A program made the position numbers and the translations under genes. A DNA stretch of 64,000 nt. Origin: Geobacillus thermoleovorans (lineage in GTDB: Bacteria > Bacillota > Bacilli > Bacillales > Anoxybacillaceae). Below are positions 1-9,124 of this stretch, piece by piece. The first letter of the stretch is position 1, and each line of letters begins with the position of its first letter. Where the stretch lies: the NCBI RefSeq assembly GCF_001610955.1, contig NZ_CP014335.1, positions 3,047,001-3,111,000 on the forward strand, read 5' to 3'. Below the pieces are notes generated by a model, which did not search any database, was not told the origin of the DNA, and saw nothing but the letters and a program-made list of their open reading frames with translations.

Positions 1-978
1 TTCCCCCATTCGTTGCCGCAGCCTCTCATCAAGCAGCAGCCGTTCGAACGCCTCCGCCAGCTTTTCCGGACTGTTTTTCGGCACGATCAACCCCGTTGTT
101 CCCTCACGGACGACTTCCGGCAGCCCGCCGACGTTGGAGACGACAACGGGAACGCCGCACGCCATCGCCTCGACGGCGGCAACGCCAAAACTTTCGCTGT
201 CTTCAGTCGAAGGCACGGCGAAAATATCCATTTGATTGATATACAGCGGCACTTGTTCGTTCGGAACTTTGCCGGCAAACGTCGTCACGGATTGGATGCC
301 GAGGCGGGCGCACAGCTCCTCATATTCACTCCGCTGCGGCCCGTCGCCGACGATCAACAGCTCCGTTTGCGGATGCCGCTCGTGCACAATGGCAAACGCC
401 CGAATCAAATCGGCGATCCCGTACTTGTCGGAAAGAGCTTTCACCGTGCCGATCGTCACGGTCCGTTTCGGCTGTTTCGGCAACGGTTTGAAGCGGGCGA
501 CATCAACACCAAACGGCGTCACTTCGATCGGTTTGTCCGTATACTTTCCGGTTTCTTTCGCCATCACACGGCTTGTCGAACAAATGACATCCGCACGCTG
601 GAATGTATATTCAAGCATCCGTCGGTTCCAACGATTGGCATTCGGAAACTGATACACGTCGCGCCCCCAGACGGAGACGTAAAACGGATGATACCCCGCA
701 AGCGCCCCGATCAACCCGTAGCTGGAGGCATAATGGGCGTGCAAAATATCTGGTCGAAACGAAGCGAGCAGCCGCTTTAATGAAAAGACAGTGGAAAAAT
801 ACGACAACTTCCCCGGCAGCCATTTCGGCAGCACGACTGTCTCGACTTCTTTCGCTTGCTCCGGCCCGTAATGGTCTTTAAACGTCACGACTTTCACATC
901 GATGCCTTGCGTTTGGTAAAAGCGGGCCCACTTATGCGTATGGATCGATTTGCTTGGAGCCAATAAGGCGACTTTCAT
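1..978 (-). CDS. GT4-family glycosyltransferase (3' end outside window)
   Basis: The reading frame opens at the ATG at 976..978 and runs without a stop off the left edge, giving 326 residues. The protein begins MKVALLAPSKSIHTHKWARF, typical of a GT-B glycosyltransferase. It has the GT4 donor-site pattern E-x7-E near residues 262-270 (ESFGVAAVEAMACGVP), so the family call is firm; donor and acceptor cannot be read from sequence. It is the most distal visible gene of the polysaccharide operon. Its start codon overlaps the stop of the upstream glycosyltransferase by 4 bases (975..978), so the two are probably translationally coupled. I infer that it adds one sugar of the cell wall polymer repeat on the cytoplasmic face of the membrane. 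Confidence 0.85.
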   Translation of the reverse strand, partial: MKVALLAPSKSIHTHKWARFYQTQGIDVKVVTFKDHYGPEQAKEVETVVLPKWLPGKLSYFSTVFSLKRLLASFRPDILHAHYASSYGLIGALAGYHPFYVSVWGRDVYQFPNANRWNRRMLEYTFQRADVICSTSRVMAKETGKYTDKPIEVTPFGVDVARFKPLPKQPKRTVTIGTVKALSDKYGIADLIRAFAIVHERHPQTELLIVGDGPQRSEYEELCARLGIQSVTTFAGKVPNEQVPLYINQMDIFAVPSTEDSESFGVAAVEAMACGVPVVVSNVGGLPEVVREGTTGLIVPKNSPEKLAEAFERLLLDERLRQRMGE

Positions 979-2090
979 CGGAGGCCCCCCACCAACGTTT
1001 CTTTCACCTTTTCCACTCTCGCTTCCCACGAATGTTTCGCCATAAACGTCTGCTCAATGCGCAAGCGGCACTCCTCGAGCATGTCCGCCATCTTGGCGAT
1101 CGCTTCTGCCATCGACGACGGGTTGTCGTCGCAAATGACGCCGTACCCATCCGCTTCAATCAACCGCTTTTGCGCTGAGCAAGCGGTGGCGACAATCGGC
1201 AGGCCGCTCGACAGATAGTCAACCAGCTTGACGGGAACGGAAAAATCATTGTACTCGCTCCGCCGCCGCGGGATGAAGGCGAAATCCATCTCCGCATACA
1301 AACGGTCGAGCGCTTCGCCGCTGACGTGCTCGACGCGCACTTGCAAGGCGGCAAGCTCTTCTTTCACCGCAAGCGGCTGCCGCTCGTACTCGTCTTTTCG
1401 GCAGACGACGGTGAGCGAAACAAGCGGCTTGCGGCGGTTTGCCAAGCGAATCGCCTCGAGCAGGAGCAAAAGCCCATAGTCGGCATTGTTGATGCCGCCA
1501 ACATAAATGGCATTCAGCGGCTGTTTCGCCGTCCCGAACCGCTGAAACGGCTTTTGCTTCCCACCCGGCGGCAAATCGACCATCGGGCGGCGGATCGCGA
1601 CATATGTTCCCATTTCGAGGCTCGGCAAAAAGATGACATCGCAGTACCGCTCGTAAAACCGTTCTTCCCAACGGTACATCATTTGCATGGCCGCTTTTTT
1701 CCAACCGCGGAGCGGATACAAATCAGGAAACTTCCAATAGACGTCGCGGTAAAAGACGCCGATCGGAACGTTGCGGGCTTTCAAGTAGCGGAGAACGTCC
1801 CGGTCGACGAACGGACGTTGCGGCCGGTGTCCTGGGTCAGTGAGCCAAAGCGGAATCGTCTGGTTTTCCATATAGCAAAACCAGACATCATCGAGCTTGC
1901 CTTGGCTGCGGAGCTCTTGAAATTGCTTCTCCCGCTCGGCTGACGTGCCGGCGATCAGAAGAACGTCCACTCCCTCTTTCGCTCCCCAGCGCAAAAACGC
2001 CTGATGCATTTCATACGGCCGCAGCTTTGACCCGCTGTTTCGTTCCGCGGCGAGTGAAAACGGGTAATAAATCAATACGGTTTTCATCAT
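975..2090 (-). CDS. glycosyltransferase, GT-B fold
   Basis: 371 residues. The N-terminus (MMKTVLIYYPFSLAAERNSG) and the C-terminal stretch around residues 280-300 (SVPVKLVDYLSSGLPIVAT) look like GT4-type enzymes, where this segment binds the nucleotide-sugar. The middle (YVGGINNADYGLLLLLEAI) fits the start of the C-terminal Rossmann domain. Two ATG codons are adjacent; GAGGGA lies 6 bases before the second (2085..2087), so that one may be the true start. The gene abuts the stop of the polymerase gene (2091) and overlaps the next glycosyltransferase by 4 bases, so it sits inside one operon. No signal peptide or membrane segment is seen. Likely role: adding a sugar to the undecaprenyl-linked repeat unit. 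Specificity is unknown. Confidence 0.8.
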   Translation of the reverse strand: MMKTVLIYYPFSLAAERNSGSKLRPYEMHQAFLRWGAKEGVDVLLIAGTSAEREKQFQELRSQGKLDDVWFCYMENQTIPLWLTDPGHRPQRPFVDRDVLRYLKARNVPIGVFYRDVYWKFPDLYPLRGWKKAAMQMMYRWEERFYERYCDVIFLPSLEMGTYVAIRRPMVDLPPGGKQKPFQRFGTAKQPLNAIYVGGINNADYGLLLLLEAIRLANRRKPLVSLTVVCRKDEYERQPLAVKEELAALQVRVEHVSGEALDRLYAEMDFAFIPRRRSEYNDFSVPVKLVDYLSSGLPIVATACSAQKRLIEADGYGVICDDNPSSMAEAIAKMADMLEECRLRIEQTFMAKHSWEARVEKVKETLVGGLR

Positions 2091-3479
2091 TCATCCCTCA
2101 TCAGTGATTCGCCTTTTCGTTGCAAACCATGCCCGTAAATCCCCCTGCACCCGCAGCCATAACGCCATTCCGCCAAACAACGCCACGAGCAGCACCCAGG
2201 TCGGATTGAACAAAAAATCGGTGAACCCACCGACGAGCGTGCGGGGGATGTTAATGGAAAAATAAACGAACAAACTTAAAAACAAAGGATTTTTTGGCAG
2301 CCGTAGAAACCCAATGTACAACAGCTGCGTCACGACACCGACATACAGCGTGCCGATGACGATTCCAACGTAGCCAAAGTTCGCATACGCCTCAGCGACA
2401 AAGAGCGTATTGAGCACCCCTCCCGTTCCATCCTCGATCCGCTCCGGGAACACGTGCGCCATCACGAGGCGGGCGGAGCGGACGTTCTCGACGTCAAACA
2501 ACCCTGTTAAAATCGAGGGCAAGCTTTTTCCATAAAGAAATGGCAGCGCTTCGCCGAACAAATTCAAATGAAGAAACGTCGGCGCGATTTGCGCCAAAAT
2601 CATGCGGCCGATCGGGCCCTTGTTGTAAGACAAAAAGGTCGTGGCATCTTGCACCCCTTGAATGACGATGTACATGCCGACGAGCACCGCCGCCCCCACT
2701 CCCCCATACAGCGCCAGTTTCACCGCCGACAGCCTTGTTTTTCCAATGTAAATGCGAATGAGGAAAAACATCATCACATAAAAGAAAATCGGCGATTTGG
2801 CCAAATCATACACATTGACGAACACCGCCCCGACAAACAGACAGATAAACAGCAGCTTCCACCGCCACTCGTGCGTCAGCTCGGCAAACAAATAAGCGAT
2901 AAACGACAAAAGCGGCGTGAGCGTAATGGCAAAAATATTGCGAACGAGCACGTTTCCGGCAAAATGGCGCGACGCCTCAATGCGCAACGCAGCCAAGCTC
3001 TCATCCGTCCCTGTCAAGAGCGCAAACACCGGAATCGTCGGCGTTTTCCAAATCATATACGCAATGGCGGCAAAACTGAGCAGCGACAGCGCCAAAAACG
3101 CATAAAACACTTGGCTGCCCGTCGCTCCGGCCAACGGGGAAAGCGGCTTTTGCAAATAGGCGCGAAACTCCTGCCTGGCTTCAAATCCGCACAGCCTTGA
3201 AACGACCACCATCGACAGCGGGAACACGATCATAACGAAGCTGACGACGAAAAACCCGATCTGCCGGTATTCCTCGGGCCGAAACAACTTGCGAATCATG
3301 TAGTAATCATCCATTCCCAATGCGATCAGCAGCGCGCCGATGAAGCTCGACAGAAGGAACGAGTAATAGTACACAATCGACACGAGATTCGGCGCCGTCC
3401 ATGAAAGCGTCCCCGCTGCATAGCGAAACATCAAGGTGGAGGCGACAAGAACAATCAACCAGATCAACACGTCCAACAT
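2091..3479 (-). CDS. Wzy-like O-antigen/polysaccharide polymerase (multi-spanning membrane protein)
   Basis: 462 residues with about eleven to twelve hydrophobic segments spread along the whole length and a longer polar loop in the second half (about residues 280-360). This layout is typical of oligosaccharide-repeat polymerases (Wzy), which join lipid-linked repeat units outside the membrane. Wzy proteins share little sequence, so the call rests on topology and on neighbours: flippase, chain-length protein and glycosyltransferases in the same operon. The ATG at 3477..3479 follows AAGGGTG by 7 bases. It ends directly at the start of the next glycosyltransferase. An alternative would be another membrane transferase, but no such motif stands out. 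Confidence 0.7.
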   Translation of the reverse strand: MLDVLIWLIVLVASTLMFRYAAGTLSWTAPNLVSIVYYYSFLLSSFIGALLIALGMDDYYMIRKLFRPEEYRQIGFFVVSFVMIVFPLSMVVVSRLCGFEARQEFRAYLQKPLSPLAGATGSQVFYAFLALSLLSFAAIAYMIWKTPTIPVFALLTGTDESLAALRIEASRHFAGNVLVRNIFAITLTPLLSFIAYLFAELTHEWRWKLLFICLFVGAVFVNVYDLAKSPIFFYVMMFFLIRIYIGKTRLSAVKLALYGGVGAAVLVGMYIVIQGVQDATTFLSYNKGPIGRMILAQIAPTFLHLNLFGEALPFLYGKSLPSILTGLFDVENVRSARLVMAHVFPERIEDGTGGVLNTLFVAEAYANFGYVGIVIGTLYVGVVTQLLYIGFLRLPKNPLFLSLFVYFSINIPRTLVGGFTDFLFNPTWVLLVALFGGMALWLRVQGDLRAWFATKRRITDEG

Positions 3480-3491
3480 GCCGACGCACCC

Positions 3492-4550
3492 TTATCGCTG
3501 TCCGATCGCCGCCACGATTTTCTCCGCCGCATGCCCATCGCCAAAGACGTCCGCATAAACAGGGGCGACTTCCTTGTGGACCGCCGCGACGATCTTCTCG
3601 CGGTCCGTGCCGGTTAAGATGTTCGCCCCGCCTTTGAGCGTTTCCACCCATTCGGTTTGTTCGCGCACCGTCACGCAAGGCACGCGCAAGAAATACGCCT
3701 CCTTTTGCACGCCGCCTGAATCGGTGATGATTTTTTTCGCGCCGCTCTCTAGCCGAAGCATGTCCAAATAACCGACCGGATCGATCAGCCGAAGCCCTGG
3801 AATCGCCGAAGCGTCCAAGCCGTACTCTTCAAGCTTATGCCGCGTCCGCGGATGAATCGGCCACACTTTCGTCCCGTCGATGTCCGCAAAAGCAGCCAAA
3901 ATGGCTTTCAATTTGTCGGGGTCATCGGTATTTTCCGCTCGGTGAATGGTAATCAAGTAGTAGGATTGTTCCGCCAGCGACAAATCAGCCAAAATCGTCG
4001 ATTGGCGCTGTGCGAGCTCCTTGTTGTACAAAATGGCGTCATACATGACGTCGCCGACATTCCAGACGTTTCGCGTAATATTTTCTTTTCGTAAATTTTC
4101 CACGGCCGTCTCCGTTGGACAAAATAAGAGCTCGGAGACATGATCGGTCATGATGCGGTTGATTTCTTCCGGCATCTGCTTGTTGAAGCTGCGCAGCCCG
4201 GCTTCGACGTGGATGACCGGAATGTGCAACTTCGAAGCGACCAACGCGCCGGCGAGCGTCGAGTTCGTATCGCCATAGACGAGCACATAATCCGGTTTTT
4301 CTTGCATGACAATTTCTTCAATTTTCATCAGCATTTCGCCCGTTTGCTTTCCATGGCTGCCTGAACCCACCCCAAGATAGTAGTCAGGCGTCGGAATATT
4401 CAACTCCTCAAAAAAAATGGCCGACATATTCGGGTCATAGTGCTGCCCGGTATGGATCAGCACTTCGGTATATTGTTTTCGCAAGACGCGCGAGACGGGG
4501 GCAGCCTTGATAAACTGCGGTCTGGCGCCTAACACGGTGGCGATTTTCAT
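3492..4550 (-). CDS. non-hydrolysing UDP-N-acetylglucosamine-type 2-epimerase (WecB/WbpI family)
   Basis: 352 residues from the ATG at 4548..4550. AGGAGG lies 8 bases upstream and overlaps the GTG three codons earlier, so the longer reading is unlikely. Visible family motifs are GARPQFIK at the N-terminus, HTGQHYD near residue 35, VEAGLRS near 115 and TDSGGVQ near 273. The family epimerises C2 of UDP-GlcNAc-type sugars. The neighbours supply 6-oxidation, 3-oxidation, 3-amination and 3-N-acetylation, so I infer a WbpI-like role: converting UDP-GlcNAc(3NAc)A to UDP-ManNAc(3NAc)A. Plain UDP-GlcNAc epimerisation to UDP-ManNAc (WecB/MnaA) is the alternative. Cytoplasmic. Confidence 0.88.
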   Translation of the reverse strand: MKIATVLGARPQFIKAAPVSRVLRKQYTEVLIHTGQHYDPNMSAIFFEELNIPTPDYYLGVGSGSHGKQTGEMLMKIEEIVMQEKPDYVLVYGDTNSTLAGALVASKLHIPVIHVEAGLRSFNKQMPEEINRIMTDHVSELLFCPTETAVENLRKENITRNVWNVGDVMYDAILYNKELAQRQSTILADLSLAEQSYYLITIHRAENTDDPDKLKAILAAFADIDGTKVWPIHPRTRHKLEEYGLDASAIPGLRLIDPVGYLDMLRLESGAKKIITDSGGVQKEAYFLRVPCVTVREQTEWVETLKGGANILTGTDREKIVAAVHKEVAPVYADVFGDGHAAEKIVAAIGQR

Positions 4551-4582
4551 CCGAAACACCTCCTAGATCAGATGAGCGGTTA

Positions 4583-6031
4583 TCAAGTATTTTGCGCATT
4601 TTCATCCTCGATCGTGCGCACCGGACGGCGCAAATCACGATCAACCCGGCTGGCAAAGAGCGTGGCGGCAAACAAGCCCCAACCAGCGAGCACCCAGCCG
4701 TCAGCAAGCGGCGCCTGCTGAACGTAGACGATGACGATGAGGGCGAGCAATGTGCCGACCAAAACCAAAGCCATCTTTTTCCATGACACTGGCACAGGAT
4801 ACACTTGCTGGCTTTTGCGAAAAATGAAAGCCACAGCGACAATATACGTAATGAGGCTGGCCGCGACCGCCCCCCAGCTGAGCCAAAGCGGCACCAAAAC
4901 GGCGTTCAACGCAAGATGAAGAAGCGCCGCTAGCGTGAACACCCGTGAAATATAGCCGGTTTCCTTTGTCAAAAACAAGCCGGTGGAAACAATCAGATAA
5001 TAAAAGTTCAAAAACGTGACGGCCGATAAAAACGGGATATAGGACGCTGCATCGCGATATTCCGGTTTGAAAAAGGTTTCCACAAGCCACGGGCTCGCCG
5101 TGGCGATCAAAAGCAGCCCAAACGCTCCAATGAGCAAAAGCGCCATATACACTTTCGCAAACAGCGCACGGCTTTCCGGCCGGTCTTTCATCGACATCGA
5201 ATACGGACGCCACGCCATCTGCACGCCGCTCGTGATGAGCGTGATCACGGTCGCGAGACGCAAGGCAACCCCAAACACCCCGACTTCCTCCAACGACGCA
5301 AACCGTTGGATGAAAAACGTGCTGACGTTGGCGATCACCCAAAAGGCGAGCGAAGTCGGCACGAGCGGGGCGGCGTAGGCAAGCAGCTCCTTTAACACGT
5401 CAAAGCGCACGCGCCACACCATATACTTTACGGTCAAATGCAGCATCAACAAAAACACGAGCGCGCTGCTCACGAGCCGGCCGATGAGCAGCCCTTCCGG
5501 CGTCGCCGCGAACCACCGGAGCGCCGCATACGACAGCACAGAGACAAGCAGCATTTTCACGAGCGTCCAAATCACGACTTTTTTCGTCTGAAATTCAAAC
5601 CGCAGCACCGTCGTCGCCATGACGAAAATCGTATCGAGCAGCAACGTCGCGATACTGATGTACAGCAAATCGACATAGCGAGGTTCTTGAAACAGCGCGC
5701 CTGCGATCCACGGACCGGCCAAAACGACAGCCAAAAATAAGATGGCGACGACAAACAGCCGGAAGTACATGACGTTGCGCACATACAAAAGGCGCTTCTC
5801 TTTGTCGTCCGTGTCGTAATAGTAAAAAGAGAGCGCCGAATCCGTACCGAAAATGACGAGAAATGTCAGCATCGACGTCCATTGGTCGATCAAGTAGACC
5901 GCCCCGTACTGCGCCTTTGACAAATAGCTTGTATAAATCGGCAGCATCAAAAAGGCAATCAGCTTCGTGCCGACGTTCATAAACGCGTAAAGGAGCGAAT
6001 CCGCTCCTAAACGCTTGAATGCCGAGAACAA
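4583..6031 (-). CDS. Wzx-type polysaccharide flippase (MOP superfamily)
   Basis: 482 residues with 12-14 membrane segments. The N-terminus (LGADSLLYAFMNVGTKLIAF) and the repeated paired helices match oligosaccharide flippases of the MOP superfamily, which move undecaprenyl-linked repeats across the membrane. The start appears to be TTG at 6029..6031, two bases after the stop of the acetyltransferase gene, with GGGAG about 10 bases upstream. No ATG gives a better fit. It ends about 30 bases before the epimerase start. With the Wzy-like and Wzz-like genes it completes a Wzx/Wzy-dependent assembly line. Confidence 0.85.
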   Translation of the reverse strand: MFSAFKRLGADSLLYAFMNVGTKLIAFLMLPIYTSYLSKAQYGAVYLIDQWTSMLTFLVIFGTDSALSFYYYDTDDKEKRLLYVRNVMYFRLFVVAILFLAVVLAGPWIAGALFQEPRYVDLLYISIATLLLDTIFVMATTVLRFEFQTKKVVIWTLVKMLLVSVLSYAALRWFAATPEGLLIGRLVSSALVFLLMLHLTVKYMVWRVRFDVLKELLAYAAPLVPTSLAFWVIANVSTFFIQRFASLEEVGVFGVALRLATVITLITSGVQMAWRPYSMSMKDRPESRALFAKVYMALLLIGAFGLLLIATASPWLVETFFKPEYRDAASYIPFLSAVTFLNFYYLIVSTGLFLTKETGYISRVFTLAALLHLALNAVLVPLWLSWGAVAASLITYIVAVAFIFRKSQQVYPVPVSWKKMALVLVGTLLALIVIVYVQQAPLADGWVLAGWGLFAATLFASRVDRDLRRPVRTIEDENAQNT

Positions 6032-6032
6032 T

Positions 6033-6764
6033 TTATAACAACTCCCGCTCGTCGACCATTTTGCTGAAGCGCGCCGGGAATCCTTTCACGACCGTCCTCG
6101 GTTCCGTATCTTTTGTGACGAGCGCCCCAGCGGCGACAAACGTCTCTTCCGCCACCGTCACGCCCGGCAGCAAAATCGCTCCGCCTCCGACGCGCGCCCC
6201 GCGCTTGACGGTCGCCCCTTTGATTTTGGCGAACCGTTCTTCCGTCCGCCCCATGTAGTTGTCATTGGTCGTCGTGACGCACGGGGCGATGAACACATGG
6301 TCTTCGAGCGTCGTGTAGGCCGTGATGTAGGAGTTTGACTGGATTTTCGTCCGATCGCCGATTTGGACGTGGTTTTCGACGCACACCCCGCGCCCGACGA
6401 TCACATATTGGCCGATGTGCACGTTTTCGCGCACGCTCGCCAAATCAGCGATCAATGTGTAGGCGCCGATCGTCGCGCCTCGATAGATGACGGCGTTGGC
6501 GCCGATCGTGCAATGGTCGCCGATGACAAGCGGCGGCAGCTCGCCCGACAGCTTGACGGTGCTCGTTTTCGCCGGCTTCGGCGGTTTGCCGAGCACCGCT
6601 CCGTCGGCGATCGTCACGCCGTCGCCGATGACGGTTCCTTCGTGAATCGTGACGCGATGTCCGATTTTAACGTCGTTTCCGATTTTTACATTCGCCTCGA
6701 TGACAGTGAAATGGCCCATTTCGACACGTTCACCGCAAACAACAGAGGGATCGACAACGTTCAT
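6033..6764 (-). CDS. UDP-3-amino-sugar N-acetyltransferase (WbpD/WlbB-like, hexapeptide repeat)
   Basis: 243 residues, built almost wholly of left-handed beta-helix hexapeptide repeats (for example IGNDVKIGHRVTIHEGTVIG near residues 30-50), the signature of trimeric acyltransferases. The segment TTNDNYMGRTEERFAKIKGA followed by GARVGGGAILLPGV and VVKGFPA resembles the WbpD/WlbB enzymes that acetylate the 3-amino group of UDP-GlcNAc3NA. The ATG follows GAAGGAG by 8 bases. It sits 17 bases after the dehydrogenase gene and directly before the flippase. In the inferred pathway it makes the 2,3-diacetamido sugar from the aminotransferase product. Cytoplasmic. Confidence 0.85.
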   Translation of the reverse strand: MNVVDPSVVCGERVEMGHFTVIEANVKIGNDVKIGHRVTIHEGTVIGDGVTIADGAVLGKPPKPAKTSTVKLSGELPPLVIGDHCTIGANAVIYRGATIGAYTLIADLASVRENVHIGQYVIVGRGVCVENHVQIGDRTKIQSNSYITAYTTLEDHVFIAPCVTTTNDNYMGRTEERFAKIKGATVKRGARVGGGAILLPGVTVAEETFVAAGALVTKDTEPRTVVKGFPARFSKMVDERELL

Positions 6765-6781
6765 GGTTTCGTCTCCTTCGC

Positions 6782-8095
6782 TTACAATTTGACGTATTTT
6801 GCCGGTTTCGACACATCTTTCATAGCATTGCGTGTGTCAAACACGACCCGGCTGTGACGAGCGACCATTTCATAGTCGATGTTGGAATGATCCGTCGTAA
6901 TCAAGACAAGATCTGACTGTGCAAGCAGTTCCGGCGTCAGCTCGACCGTCTCAATCACCCGGTTGCACGCCCGGAACGACGGAACATACGGGTCGACGAC
7001 CGCAAATTCCGCTCCGTATTGCTCGAGCAGCTCGACGATTTTCAACACTGGCGATTCGCGCACATCATCAATGTCTTTTTTGTAGGCGACGCCGAGCACC
7101 GTCACTTTCGAACCGCGCAGCGCCTTCCCTTCTTCGTTCAAAATGAGCATCGCGCGGTTGACGACATATTCCGGCATTGCGTTGTTGATTTCTCCGGCCA
7201 GCTCGATCAAGCGCGTATGGTAGTTGTATTCGCGCGCCTTCCATGTCAAATAAAACGGGTCGATTGGAATGCAATGGCCGCCAAGCCCCGGCCCCGGATA
7301 AAACGCCATAAATCCGTACGGCTTCGTTTTCGCTGCATCGATGACTTCCCAGACATCAATGCCCATCCGTTCGCACAAAATGGCCATTTCGTTCGCTAAC
7401 GCAATGTTGATATGGCGAAACGTGTTTTCAAAAATTTTCTCCATTTCCGCCACCGCCGGACTCGACACTTCGTGCACATCGCCTTCAAGCACAGCTCGAT
7501 ACATGGCCGCTGCCACTTTCGTGCACGTCTTTGTCACGCCGCCGACGACTTTCGGCGTATTTTTCGTCTTAAACTGCTTGTTGCCCGGGTCAACCCGCTC
7601 CGGCGAATAGGCAACGAACACCGTTTCCCCGACGACGAGCCCCTTTTTCTCCAGCGCCGGTTTCACGATTTCTTCCGTCGTGCCTGGATAGGTGGTCGAT
7701 TCCAAAACGACAAGCATCCCTTCATGGGCGTATTTGGCGACTTCGTTTGCCGAGTTTTCAACGTAGGACGTATCCGGCTGGTGATGCGCATCGAGCGGGG
7801 TCGGCACCGCGATCGCCACGGCATCGACTTCCGCGATCCGGGCGTAATCGGTCGTCGCCACAAGCCGCTCTTGTTTGACCATCTCATGCAAATCTTCATC
7901 GACGACATCGCCGATGTAGTTGATCCCATTGTTCACTTGATCGACGCGGCTTTGTTGGATGTCAAAGCCAATGACATGAAACCCTGCTTTTGCTTTTTCG
8001 ACTGCCAGCGGCAGCCCGACGTAGCCAAGCCCGACCACGCCGATGACCGCGTCGCGTTTCTCAAACTTTTGCAACAGCCGTTCCGCGTAGTTCAT
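6782..8095 (-). CDS. UDP-N-acetylglucosamine 6-dehydrogenase (WbpA-like)
   Basis: An NAD-dependent nucleotide-sugar 6-dehydrogenase that oxidises C6 to a carboxylate. Rossmann motif GVVGLGYVG near residue 20, ESTTYPGTTEE near 130 and the catalytic-cysteine motif PGLGGHCIPIDP near 275 are all seen. ATG at 8095 is preferred over the ATG three codons upstream, because AAAGGA would otherwise touch the start codon. The HCIPIDP variant and the neighbours point to UDP-GlcNAc oxidation (WbpA) rather than UDP-glucose. The WecC-type activity on UDP-ManNAc is the main alternative. It begins the chemistry leading to the uronic acid residues of the polymer. The oxidoreductase gene ends 15 bases upstream, so the genes are co-transcribed. 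Confidence 0.88.
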   Translation of the reverse strand: MNYAERLLQKFEKRDAVIGVVGLGYVGLPLAVEKAKAGFHVIGFDIQQSRVDQVNNGINYIGDVVDEDLHEMVKQERLVATTDYARIAEVDAVAIAVPTPLDAHHQPDTSYVENSANEVAKYAHEGMLVVLESTTYPGTTEEIVKPALEKKGLVVGETVFVAYSPERVDPGNKQFKTKNTPKVVGGVTKTCTKVAAAMYRAVLEGDVHEVSSPAVAEMEKIFENTFRHINIALANEMAILCERMGIDVWEVIDAAKTKPYGFMAFYPGPGLGGHCIPIDPFYLTWKAREYNYHTRLIELAGEINNAMPEYVVNRAMLILNEEGKALRGSKVTVLGVAYKKDIDDVRESPVLKIVELLEQYGAEFAVVDPYVPSFRACNRVIETVELTPELLAQSDLVLITTDHSNIDYEMVARHSRVVFDTRNAMKDVSKPAKYVKL

Positions 8096-8110
8096 TCCTC
8101 TCATTCCTTT

Positions 8111-9124
8111 CTACTCAGATAGTTGCACTCTTGTCCCCGTTTCCGCCGAACGCAAAATCGCTTCGATCAGCCGAACAGGAGCCAATCCGTCCCAACCAGT
8201 GACGATCGGCTCGCGGTTTTCGCGAATCGCTTGCACCATATCTTCAATGATCCATTGGTGCCCCGGCTTGCCAAACGGGTCGGCGTTGATCTCATCGATG
8301 AGCTTTGCCCGTTCTTCCTCGCTGACGCCTTCCGCTTCCCACGTTTCGATAAAGTTGGCCGTCCGGCCGCCGATTTTCACTGATGCCGTTTCGCCGAAAA
8401 TGGCGATCGATTCCTCCAAGTTTTGCGGATAAATCGTCGTCGCTGCCTCAATGACGCCAAGCGCCCCGCTTTCAAACTCGACGACCGCCGCCGCGACATC
8501 TTCCGTCTCAATCTTGCGCAGACGGGTCGCCGCCATCGCTTGCACCGCCTTGACCGGCCCCATCAGCCAAAGCAGCAAATCCAAATTGTGAATGGCTTGA
8601 TTCATCAGGACGCCGCCGTCAAACTCTTTCGTCCCCCGCCACGCCGCCTGGTCATAATAGGCTTGATTTCGATTCCAGCGCACCGTGGCGTTCGCATGGC
8701 TCAGTTTTCCGAACATCCCGCGCTCCATCGCCTCTTTCAGCTTCCGAATAGCCGGACGAAAGCGGTTCGGATGAACGACCGCGAGCTTCACGTCGTATTC
8801 TTTCGCCGCGCGGATCATCTCTTCGGCGTCGCTCACACGGAGCGCCATCGGCTTTTCCACAATGATATGACGGCGATAGCGGGCCGCCAGCTTGGCCAGC
8901 CGCGCGTGCAATCCAGACGGAACACAAATGTTGACGACATCGATCTGTTCGTTCTCCTTCAACATCGTCTCCATATCAGTGTAAACAGGAACGTCCGACA
9001 CGTCGCGCAAACGTTCCGGATTCGTGTCGCACACTGCCGCCAGCTCGGCGCCGTCCGCCTTTTCAATGGCATCGATATGTTTTTTGGCGATATGCCCCAT
9101 GCCGACAATGGCAAAACGGATCAT
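8111..9124 (-). CDS. Gfo/Idh/MocA oxidoreductase, WbpB/WlbA-like 3-dehydrogenase
   Basis: 337 residues from the ATG at 9122..9124, which has GAGGAGGT about 10 bases upstream; the longer frame from 9175 has no such site. N-terminal Rossmann motif FAIVGMGHIAKKH (GxGxxxxxH) and the EKPMAL motif near residue 92 define the Gfo/Idh/MocA family. In WbpB/WlbA enzymes this fold oxidises C3 of UDP-GlcNAcA so that a PLP enzyme can aminate it, and both partner genes are here. The start overlaps the stop of the Wzz-like gene (ATGA, 9121..9124), indicating translational coupling. Substrate assignment is inferred from context; the fold assignment is secure. Confidence 0.85.
   Translation of the reverse strand: MIRFAIVGMGHIAKKHIDAIEKADGAELAAVCDTNPERLRDVSDVPVYTDMETMLKENEQIDVVNICVPSGLHARLAKLAARYRRHIIVEKPMALRVSDAEEMIRAAKEYDVKLAVVHPNRFRPAIRKLKEAMERGMFGKLSHANATVRWNRNQAYYDQAAWRGTKEFDGGVLMNQAIHNLDLLLWLMGPVKAVQAMAATRLRKIETEDVAAAVVEFESGALGVIEAATTIYPQNLEESIAIFGETASVKIGGRTANFIETWEAEGVSEEERAKLIDEINADPFGKPGHQWIIEDMVQAIRENREPIVTGWDGLAPVRLIEAILRSAETGTRVQLSE

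Noticed and set aside
5438..5740. Plus-strand frames inside the polysaccharide operon, such as the one here and at 7412..8122
   Set aside because: They lie antisense within clear minus-strand genes, have His/Arg-rich composition typical of antisense frames in GC-rich DNA, and have no ribosome site.
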